Assembly: GCA_963930775.1 (NCBI GenBank)
Contig: OZ005693.1
Span: 8,926,006 to 8,990,005, forward strand
Direction of reading: 5' to 3'
From: Cliona cf. orientalis
Taxonomy: Eukaryota > Porifera > Demospongiae > Clionaida > Clionaidae
Length of the DNA stretch: 64,000 nucleotides
The notes beneath the pieces are model-generated. The model ran no database searches, was not told the DNA's origin, and saw only the letters and a list, made by a program, of their open reading frames with translations. A program made the position numbers and the translations under genes. Positions 46,101 to 56,690 of the stretch are shown piece after piece (positions within the stretch are counted from its first letter, which is position 1; every line of letters starts with the position of its first letter).

Positions 46101-49100
46101 ATGGCTCTGGATCTGTGACTGCACACAGGCAAGAAGGAATAAGTATTCATATAAAATTTAATGTGTACATGTACATAATAATATAGCAAGTTAAATTACA
46201 CATAAATAAATTTAATGTTAATGTACCTCCAAAGCTTTACTCTGAACTTGCAGCTCAGTCTGAAGAGCAGCGATCTATAATAATAATTATAAGCAACATA
46301 CTGTCTATAGTTAATCGAATACAATATACATGTATGATCCAATTTAACGTAAGAAATTAGCATTAATTTTTACGAATTTTCATAACGTGTGTATATATGT
46401 ACGCATCCCGACTGACCTGTTCCTTGAGAGTGGTGATGGTCGTGTCCTTCTCCTTGTTGGAGTCAGAGAGAGTGGCTTCTCTCTCCTTGAGCCTTGCCTC
46501 CATGGAGGAGATAGACTGCTGCTTCTCCTCAAGCTACACACAGGGTAAGGCAGAAAAGAATTTATTATAATGCAAATTAGTTTTAGGGATGAGATTTTTT
46601 TTGACGGTAAATAAGTTTACAGGATACACACTGTGTAAGGCAGAAAAGAGTTCATGACAATGCAAATTAGTTTAGGGATGAGATTTTTTTGTAAGTTTAC
46701 AGGATATTACACTTATAGAGAGGTACATACATGTACCTGTACACCGAAGCTCTTTTCTGTTTCTTGCTTAGCAGCCTGTAAGGTTGATGATTAATATGCA
46801 ATCACATACAATATACATGCATACTAAAATTGATGTTAGCCTAATGTTGTGTTACATGTAGCTATTCTATATCTGCATTAATGTGACTGTGAGTGTACCT
46901 GGAGCGAGTTCAGTTGTTGCTGCAGTTTGGAGGTAGTTTCTTTGCTGGCCAGCAGTTCAGACTTCAGTCCAGCAACCAGTGCATCTCCAGAAGACTGCAA
47001 ATCATATCAGTATTGTATATGAAATGGACTCTAGCCGTATCATAGCAAAAAAAACAACAATATTTTCTGCAAAATAATTTGTGGAATAGCCACCCAGTCC
47101 TTTAGAAGAAATTTATAAATTTTGTGCCAGTCTACTGGTAAGACTCAGACCACATAATAATTATTATTATTATACATGTATATTGACCTTATTGTTGGAT
47201 AAATCTTTAGAGAGCCGGTCGATGTCTTCCTTCAGCTGTGTTGTCTCTCTCTCCCTCTCCTGCTCCACCCTCTCTCTCTTCTCTCTCTCCTCCCTCACCG
47301 TTCCCTCCAGCTCGGCTATCTGGCCCGAGTTAGTTGAATTGTCTCTCTTGTGAGTGGCCACCTCCTCCTCCAGTCTAGATTGGACCTGTTGCAGTTCTTT
47401 TTGAAGTGAGTCTTCAGCACTTTTGGATGTCTGTAGTGTCTATAGAGGAGTAATATTATTCAAAATTTAGTGCAACCACATGTACATGTACATGTATGTA
47501 CATTAATTGGCAGGTTTAGTGGTGATCACTATTATGCACATTATATACATGTACACTACACATGCAGGGAACATGTTTTGGATTGGGGATTGAGAAGGAA
47601 GATCACCAAACTGTCAAATAAATTCAGCTCTACAAAATTTCCTGGCTACATCTAAGAAAATTAACATGCAAGAATAACATCTACATGTATATGTACATGT
47701 ATGAGTACAGATATTATACATATGTACAAGAAAATGCAGTAAGCCACAGACAAGAGAAATATAGATGTGTATACCTCAGTGATGTTGTTTTGAGCGGCCT
47801 GAAGCTCCTCCCCTTTGACCAGCAGCTGTTGTTGAAGAGAAGCCACCTCTCCCTCGAGCTTCAGCCTCACCTCACCCAGCTCTCTCTCCTTCTCCTTCAG
47901 CTCCCCAGAGCGGCTCTGAAGCTGGCTATTCACCACCTCCAGCTGCTTCTGGGCCTCTTCCTGGACCCTCTGCAGACTGTCCTTCAGCTCTTTCTCTTGT
48001 AGCGATGATCTGGTCTTGGACTAAAGAGATATGTACATGTATGTAAAAGTATAATGAATTGTACCGAAGGTGTTTAAATGTACATTGTACCACAGGCAGG
48101 GATTCCCCCAGAACAGAGTCCAAACAGGGTGCTTAATGATATTCATAGGCTTTTGATTACATTATATAAACCTTTAAACACCATCCATTTCTTTGATGTT
48201 TATCCAATTACATGTAGCCCAAAGTCAAATCGGGTGGCCCACCCTGATTCAGGTATATGCTGGGGGAAACACTGCTCAGGTGCTGAAGTATGATACAATA
48301 CCAGTATTCTTTCTCTTTCCTTCATAATCATTCTCTCCCTCCCCTCCCCCTCTCTCCTTCTGTCATCTCTCTTCTCTCTCTCTCACCTGCTCTAGGTCTT
48401 GTTTGAGTGAGTCGCTGAGACTCATTGAGTTAGCTAGTTCATATCTCACTCCTTCCAGCTGTTCCTTTAGGTCAGCCACAGTCGCTGAAGAGGACTTCTC
48501 TCTCTGGCTCAGGTCGGAGCTCTGAATACAATAGTGATGACACAAAATCAATTGCTTTATCACTAGCTGAATAAATACATTTTGCTGTAACTAGCATAAT
48601 TATGTACATATGTACATGTGTACATGTACATGTATATTGTAACATGGAAAATACCACAAATTGTGAAGATGGGTATGAATGCGTGCACACCCATTCAGAT
48701 CTATTCAAAAATTCTGTCAATACCAAATGAAAGCCTTTCACTGTATCTGCTCTACAGTACACACAGACATTCATTCCTTAATAAAATCTCATCCACCCAC
48801 CGTTTTCTCAACCTCTGATGTGAGTAGTTCAATCTTTCCCTGAGCTGCGGTGAGAGCTAGCTCCTTCTTCTGCAGCTGTCCCTCGAGCTGGTGGCTCTCT
48901 TCCCTCGCAGAGTCAAGCTGTTCCTGAAGCTGGGAGCTCTTGGCGTTGGCAGAGTCAAGCCTCAGTTCATGCTCCTTGCTCTTCTCCTGGCTGGACAGGT
49001 AGGCAGCTTCTAGCTTCTCCTGGAGAGATTTCTGAAGGAAGGAAGGAGAAGGGAATTGTAGATGAGGTTATAAGAGAGAGAAAGGAAGAGAGAGGAGGGG

Positions 49101-52100
49101 GGGGGGAAGAGGAGAAAGAGGGAGACGAAAGGGGGGGGGGGAGAGGGATAGAACTATTCACCTTTTCCTGCTCTAGCTGGCTGATGGCAGTGGAGGCTCC
49201 TTCACCTGCTTCAATCTACATTCATAAAATAATTATATAAAATCCCTGCAAAAGTTGATAGAGTCGATGGTGCAATGTTACCTTGGTGATGAGTTCAGTT
49301 CTTTCCAGGTTAAGCTGAGAGATGGTGTCCTTTAGTTCCTGAATCTTTCCATCACGCTCAGAAACAACCAGGTCCCTGAGTGAATCAAGCCAGCAGATAT
49401 TATAACGACCTTTACCGGCTCGTCACTAGCACTATTAACGATCTTTACCACATGGCTAGTATCTATTAACGACCTTTACCGAACCAATCCTGTTTTTACC
49501 TATAAAAATTTAATGTACCTACCTGTTCTCCGCTTGACTCTCCAGTTGTGACAGCTGCTTCTTCATTTGCTTGTTCTCCAACTGAGCACTGGCCAGGGAC
49601 AACTCCTGAGCAAATTTCAACACAAGAACTTGTCACAAAGTGCTCAAATTAGCTAATAACATTATTATCACCTTCTCATGTTTCTCTTGCTGCACTTGCT
49701 CCAGCTCAGTTCGTAGCGAGGTCATTGTTTCACCATTAATCTTGGCTTCTGCCTGAAGCTGCACAATCACAACAAATTGATACTAAAATGCAGTGCTGCT
49801 GTACGGCATAATATTTTATTATAATATACCGTAAATTGCAAATATTTCGTGTGATAAATTTTCGCGTTAAATAATTTTCAGACAAACGACCCTGTATTGC
49901 ATTATTGTTAATATTACGCATGTATTTTGCACAAGCCAGGCCGTCCAAAATATTCACGATTTATGGTATAATTATCCTCCAAGCCTCTCCCCATGAAAAC
50001 TTTTAAACTGAATCCTATATACATGTACATGTATGTACATGTACATTGTAAATCCATAATATCGGTCCTCACCTGTACTACTTTCTCGTTGGTCTGTGTG
50101 ATTGCCTCCTCCCTCTGTTGCAGCTGCTCCCTGGCCTGCTGGAGGGACGACTGTGCCACGCCCACTGATGACTGGAGGCTCTCCAGCTGGTGCTGCTTTG
50201 GGGCAGCCGAGAGCTGCTCGCTCAGCGACTTCAGCTCACTCTCAAGTCTGCAATAATGGATTCGTTGTATACACATAAATGGTGGTCAATGGCAAATATG
50301 ACAATTACATGACGTAAAATAATAATTATATGTACAATAAAATTTAATGCAAGTACAAGTATGTGGTACAGGGTTTACGTAGTACATGGTAGCTGAATGA
50401 CTGACCTTTCGACCTTCTCTTGTTTTGGAGCAGCTGCTAGTTCCAGTTCAAGCTGGCGAATCCGAGAATCACGACTGAAAATGAACAAGATTAAAAGTAA
50501 TTACATGTATACATGTAAGTGTACAAGCGCACACTGTAATAATGTATACACAATATTATTATGTACCATGTTGTATTATATGTACTCACCTCTCCATGTC
50601 CTGCTGCTTTGGACTTCTCTCCAGCTCAACCTTCAACTGATTACTAGAACCCTCCAGGCTGAAGGGGGGTAAGGGTAAGTGAGAGAGAGAGAGAGAGGAG
50701 GAGGAATATCACTATAGCATGGATACTATATACATGTACAGTGTAAGCCATCAGATGGGGCAAGTACGATGTACAGTGTACATTGTACATATTATACATT
50801 TGTACCTTCTGATCTGCTCTGATTTCTGCAGTGACTCAGCTTTAGTCTCCTTGAGCTCTACCTCCAGTCTGGTGGGGGGGGGGGGGGGGGGGGGGTTGGA
50901 TATGGAATGTCGATGTACACGCATCATAATTATTGTAGCTATCTGTATCTCTCCAAGACCCATTCCCACCCTTCACATGTTTATGCAACATACATTTACA
51001 TACATGTAGCATACTGCAACATGCATGCAGTATCAGTGGAGTGCTCACTTGTCAACGTAGTCTTGCTTGGGAGCTGACCGCAGCTCTGATTGCAAAGACT
51101 GAACCATCTTGTCCTTCCTGAAGAAATAAAAATATATGTGCATGAATAGGTCTCATAAACTCTGGGTACTTTGTTGCTATAAATAGTGTTTGGTATAATG
51201 CATACTGTAGGCTTAAATAATATACACGTACACCCCAAATAAATGAAAACTCAGGTCTATAATGCCAGTCCCCAACAGCTTGGGGGGGGGGGGGGGGGGG
51301 GGGGAGGAACCACCCCATCCCAGTGGGCATGCTCAGTTGCTCACTCTGTCACAGAGCTCTTGGCCTGCTGCAGGTCCTCTGTCAGTCCCTTCACATCCTC
51401 CCTGAGTCTCTCAAGCACTTCCTGTTTGGGTGTGGCCTCGTACTTGGCCTGTAGCTCCGCTAGCTGACCCTCTGTCTTCACCAAGGCTCCCTGCTTGGAC
51501 TCTACCTCTTTCTCAAGGGAGGACACCTGCAGCTCTAGTCTGGGGAGAGAGAGAGAGAGAGAGAGAGGAAGGAGGAATGAGAGGGGGGGTGGGAGAGAGA
51601 GTTTAACATTATGTACTGCAATTCCACTATGACCAAGTCACAAAATAGGAACCTTAAATATCTACAAATATAGCATGTATACTTACTTAGTGAGCTCCTC
51701 TTTCCTTGGCAGTCCCTTCACCTCCTCTCTGAGGCTCTCCAACTGCTGACTCAGCAGTTCCTTCTCCCTCTCTGCCTGTTTCTTCTCCTCTGTGACCTGC
51801 AGCAGCTGTTTGTCGTGCTCTGAGGAGGACTGCTCCATGACCAGGTGCAGCGAGGACAGCTGCTGTTGGAGGGCGTGGACATCATCTGCCTCAGGCCTAC
51901 ATGTACCAATTTAATGCATGATTATGGCGTGGGAAAATCACGAGCAGTTTCAGTGAAGCTTAGTGTTCAGCTTTTGTATTGTTATAGGTGAGTTTACATG
52001 CACAGAGCCTGCATAGGTTACACAATCACTGTGGTTTTCGACCGACGACCATTACCTACCCCGACTGGGAGTAGGTAAAGGTCGTCGAACAAAAAGGCTT

Positions 52101-55100
52101 CATATGGGTATATGCATGTTTCCGTTTTGATCTTAGGGGAGATGAACTGTTATCAGTTCAATGGGAGCCCAGTTCAATACAATCACATTACAATACACAC
52201 ATGTTAGTATGAGTGCACACACTCTTGTACAATAATAATATTATTATTATCTGTGCACACACAACATAAAACATGCAAATGCCTATTGCCAACCTCTGTT
52301 GAAGTTTAGTGCTCAGTCTTTCATTTCTCAGCTCCTGCTCCTTCAACTGACTCTAAATGTACACAAGAAATACGCAAATGAATGAAGGATTCTCTACACT
52401 ATGAGGTCAAGAGTGTGGAATTTTGATCAATCAATCTCTCTCTCTCTCTCTCTCTAGCTTTCCCCCACATTTCCATACTACATGTACATGTACACTGTAC
52501 ATTAGAAAATGACTTAGGGGAATTTCTTCAATTACCACTACAAGATAATTACAATAATCATAGAGTTGGTAGACACTGTAAGTAGGGATATGCCATAATT
52601 AATATGTACATATGTACATGTACATGCGTTAATGTGTGCAAAATGTATTACACTGGATGGGTGAATATTATAGGATGGAGGTACATGTACTAAGTGGGGA
52701 ATTTCCAGAGCGACCCACCCTTTATAATACGTATTACATAAAGCCCTGATAACAATATACATGTACATGTACCTGTAGTGTTGTTACTTGTGTATTGAAG
52801 CTCTCCACCTTGGCCTGGCTCTCATCCAGCTTCGACTGAAGACTGGCCACATTCATAGACTGAAAATGAATGCAAAGTAGTATTATGAAAATATATACAT
52901 ATAAAAATACCTTATAGCCGGGAAATTTGGCGGGGAATTAAATTTGGCAGTTTAAATCCGCCAATATTCTTGCAATAGCGATTTTGGGCTCAACCGCCAA
53001 CTTTAATTCCCGCCAATATTTCCGGCTATACGGTATAATGGAAATTGTTCATGCGATGATATAGCTGTATACGACTGTACCAGTACACAACTACAATCAG
53101 TAGCCTAAAATTCTCGAGATTGAGAATTTTTTTTGCGGATTTCATGAGTCAGAGCATGCATAGAACCACATACATGTAAACTTTCACTGGAAAGATTTCC
53201 TGATCGATGCAACTGGGGAGCCAAGAAAAAAAATTTTGCTATTGAGCAGAATTTGGCAAAACCATCAAAAGCTATTCACACCTTGAAAAGTTTAGGCTAC
53301 ACCTACATTGCAAAGTGGTTTATGCATCAGTTGCATGAGAAGGAAATAGCCCTGCATAGGTGTGACATCCTGGTCTTGGCTTCTTTCATTGATATTTAAT
53401 TTTAATTGAAGGGAAAATTTTTATCTGCCGTTTTTGGAATCCTAATCAGATTAGTAGCCAATAAAGTGTTCAACAATAATGTCCCAAGGGCTGCATGCTA
53501 CATGTACATGCACATGTACATGCATAATGCATGCACATGCACACATAAGGGTTGAGGTTTATTGGCAATGGTATTTGGGATATGAAAGAGCTTCCTGTGC
53601 TATCACAGAGAAGACTGACAAGGAAGGCCGGGTTAGGAGATGCAAAGAATGTATACACACGCGCTCATAACACTCTTGTGGGAAATCAACTACTAAATCT
53701 GATTCAATAGATCCCTCTAAAATGACATAAACCCCTGAAATGAGGACACAACCTACACTCTGGACACATTTGGGGGAGGGAGGTGTTAGAGAGATTCCAA
53801 AACACGCAAGCACGTTCAATTATTGACCAATGAAGCACAGGCTATAGGCATAAATTATCATGCAGGCAGTAATCCCTTCCGGTATAGTGTGAGGGGGAAG
53901 GGTATATTTATGAGGAATTCAAACCACATCATTTGAAGCTTTTAAACTCATGATCAAAAATGATTTATTAGTCACTCAAGACTTTTTAATTTATGCACTT
54001 AAAGTACATGCATACTGGGGAGAACACTATACCGTCACATCAGAAAAATGGTTCCACAATTCAGATGGTACTGCAGATATAGAATTACAAAGATTACATT
54101 GCTTGACTGACCAGTGAGGCGGCCTTTTGAGACATCTTAGAGCCGGTCTCCTCAAGCTTCTCCTTCTCCTGTTTCAGGTAGTCATTCTCAGTCGACAGGC
54201 GAACCATCTCGGTCGTCACTAACAAAGGGTACACAACACAAAGAAACACACAACTGATACAATGTACATGTAAGCATTGTAGTAAATATAGTCCGAACTA
54301 CATGTACATGTACAGCGGAACCTGCCTATAATGGTCACCATGCATGGGCTGAAAACAAATGGCTGTAACATAAAGGTGGCTGCTTTAAAGAGATAATAAT
54401 ATTAGTGCATGGAGTTTTGCCACTTGGGAGCTCAAACTACATGTAAGTGGATGTATATACATGTGAGAATTATCACTGGGCATGTACATTTACACCTAAC
54501 TCACGTGTGGTTCTGCTCTGTTCCGACTGCTCAAACATCTGTTTGAGAGTTCGCAGCTCCTCTTTAGTCTGGTCACCTGACTTCTCAAGAACACCCTCCA
54601 ACACATTCAGCTCTGACTTCATGGTGGTGTTGTGAGCACGCTCCTCCTAGGGGAATGATCAAGAAAGGAGAGGTTCTCTCTCTGCCTGTCTCTCTCTCTA
54701 GCTCCCCCTCTCTCCCTCTTTCTCTCTCTCTCTCCCCTTTAGATACTTCCTCTCTCTCGTACTTAATAAAATCCAAGTATCACACATATACGTTCTCATA
54801 TACCTTGGGATGAGGCTAGCCTCGCACTACATGCACAAATGCAATGTCAGTGTTGAGTATACTTACATTGATAATGTCAGCCATGATCTTGACCTGTAGT
54901 CGGTAGTGCTCCAGCTCATCCTCCCCGGACAGAGGTGGAGGGGGAACAAACAAATCCAGCTGCTGTTTGGTAGCGCCCTTCCCCCCGGCACCTCCCTTCC
55001 CCCCTGACGATGACGATGAAGTTGCCTTGGCCCCCTCACCATTGTCTTTGCCGTGGGCGGCCTCCCAGTGTACCTGGAGGGCATCGGCTGACCTTAGACC

Positions 55101-56291
55101 CTCCATGCAGATGGGGCAGATGAATCCCTACGAGAGAGTGGAGAGAGAGAGAGAGAGACAATGTGAACAGGTTGTAAACACACACCTTAAGCTTGTATAC
55201 CGTAAATCTGGAAATTTTCGTTGTAAAAATATTTTCGTAGTCGATGGCGGCTACGAAAATTAATCTTACGAAAATTAGCATGCACTATTAACGCAAATGC
55301 GGTAAGGAGTCGTTCCTACGAAAATTTTTTTACACGAAAATTTATCATACGAAAGTTTCTTTACACGAAAATTTCCCGATCTACGGTACTATAGGGTAAG
55401 CAATGTACCTCCTTATCCTTGGAGACAGAAGGCGGTTGCTTTTGCTGCAGTCAAATACAGGTGTACATGTACATGTATGTAAAGATAAGATAGTATTAAA
55501 AATAGAATTACACATCATGCCACCACCCCAGCCTAGCAAGCTAAAATTTCCCTTGCTATAATATCATAGTTATTTAATAGGAGTTTTTTTTCATGAAACC
55601 ATGCCTACATGTGTATTACAAACTAAATAACCAGCAAGAGAGGAACAATACATGTAGCTTGCCAGACTAGCCCTAGCCTACATGTATATAAAAGATATAT
55701 CCTCTCCTTGTTCCCAGATACTTTGAGAGAGAAAGGTCCCGTACAATGTGGCTACGGATGCCTCCCAGAAATATAGAATAATTATTATGGTCAAAAGATA
55801 TTTGTAAGGACATGTACATGTACATGCATGCACTTTCTATACATACTTGAGAGGATCCCCCCCCCCCCCGCCCCCCGCCTTAAGATTGTCTACCCTTGCC
55901 TCCCATGAACTTGTACATGTACATGTACATAATTGTGTACCATAATTATCATTACATGTATGTGAATGTACACGTGCATCTAGCATGCAGTGAAACCTTC
56001 AATAATACTGTCCATTATCATGCAGATCCACAGCAAGTCTTACAAGAATCAAGAGCATACTCTAGGACTATTAGGTGTTCATAGTATGATACATGTGTAA
56101 TTGCTTGCTGTACCAGGGATTTCCCCATCTTTAAAAACAGTTGTCATAAAGGACTACATGTAGTTCCAACTCACTGCTGCTGGCTGAGAGCTAGGGGTGG
56201 GGGGAGGGGCCGCGGACTCCTCTTTTCTCTTCCAACCAATCTTCTTGAACATTTGCGCCATGTCTTTCCTGGTCATGCCACTCGACGCCAT
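40192..56291 (-). CDS. EEA1: Early endosome antigen 1 (EEA1)
   Basis: Endosomal tether that binds Rab5 and PI3P and promotes early-endosome fusion. I can chain 41 exons from the ATG at 56291 to the stop at 40192: 4650 nt, 1549 residues, in frame (human EEA1 has 1411). Exon 3 (54867-55127) encodes the N-terminal C2H2 finger (GFICPICMEGLRSADALQVH), the Rab5-binding site in other animals. Exons 4-38 encode an almost unbroken coiled coil. Exons 39-41 (41135-41354, 40366-40385, 40192-40294) encode the FYVE domain with CTGCRRNF, HHCRRCG, IFCQSCTSK and PVRVCDTCF, including the RHHCRxCG-type lipid pocket (here KHHCRRCG). Other large exons are 48801-49031, 47775-48020, 47188-47439 and 43335-43590. AATAAA overlaps the stop codon. 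The gene is head to head with the GABA-B-like receptor gene, 399 bp apart. Confidence 0.93.
40366..40385 (-). other. EEA1: 20-nt microexon in the EEA1 FYVE finger
   Basis: CATCACTGTCGTCGCTGTGG encodes HHCRRC plus two bases of Gly. It is bounded by an acceptor (CACACAG) and a donor (GTAAG), with a 71-bp intron to the last exon. Skipping it would remove the core of the PI3P pocket and shift the frame. Confidence 0.92.
40686..41034. mobile_element. CATAGGCGGCGGAA TIR element in an EEA1 intron
   Basis: 349 bp starting CATAGGCGGCGGAA and ending TTCCGCCGCCTATG, a perfect 14-bp inverted end. It contains GCGCGCAAAGCGCGCGCGAA (minus strand, near 40969-40985). No clear target duplication was found. 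Confidence 0.8.
41511..41538. repeat. (AC)n microsatellite
   Basis: About 14 uninterrupted AC units in an EEA1 intron. Confidence 0.9.
42412..42680. repeat. Pyrimidine-rich (CT/CCT) tract with exon-tail duplicate
   Basis: Two long C/T-rich tracts (about 42412-42540 and 42610-42680) lie in an EEA1 intron. They flank a copy (42556-42616) of the 3' end of the neighbouring coiled-coil exon (42702-42885). The copy even includes a donor-like GTATAG, but splicing it into the model would break the frame. Confidence 0.75.
48097..48274. mobile_element. CAGGGATTCCCCCAG MITE in an EEA1 intron
   Basis: A second copy of the element at 16576-16741, with the same ends and the internal CATTTCTTTGATGTTTATCC. 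Confidence 0.75.
49827..49968. mobile_element. TACCGTA-type MITE in an EEA1 intron
   Basis: It starts TACCGTAAATTGCAAATATT and ends ATTCACGATTTATGGTA. It is a close relative of 28554-28744. Confidence 0.78.
52908..53035. mobile_element. TACCGTA-type MITE with GGCGGGAATTAA arms
   Basis: 128 bp, with arms TATAGCCGGGAAATTTGGCG and CGCCAATATTTCCGGCTATA. It lies in the 1.25-kb intron 5 of EEA1. Confidence 0.8.
55198..55388. mobile_element. TACCGTA-type MITE with GAAAATTTTCGT arms
   Basis: It starts TACCGTAAATCTGGAAATTT and ends AAATTTCCCGATCTACGGTA. The interior repeats (TA)CGAAAATT and its complement several times. Confidence 0.8.
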
Positions 56292-56690
56292 TTTTATACC
56301 TCCCACTTCCAGTAAATTATACACTCTTCGAAGGAAGGATCTTCGGCCGGCCGCCTACCCCTGGTAAACATTTCTAATAAAAGCCCACCCAAATATTCCC
56401 AATTTGGGGGCGGGGCTCGCGGATGTTGACGACCATTACCGTATGTTAGTGTACCGATATCCAGATACGGCGCGTACGCATTCGGTGGCCATGCACGCGA
56501 GACTACTCGTCACCAGACTCATTCCAAGATTTTAAACAGTATAGAGTGCAACTGCAGGCGCTAGGCAGCAGTTTGGCTTACTACTGCGCATGCGCAATCT
56601 GAATGACACGCCCGGTACGCTGCGTATTTTACTGAGATCACCCGGTGCACCTCGGAGTTCTCACTAATCCGATCATAGATCAATGTTAAG
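56292..56690. promoter_or_regulatory. Divergent promoter of EEA1 and the GABA-B-like receptor
   Basis: 399 bp between two outward-facing start codons, locally richer in GC. It contains a GACGACCATTACCG motif at 56428-56441. No TATA box is obvious. Shared regulation is possible but not shown. Confidence 0.5.
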
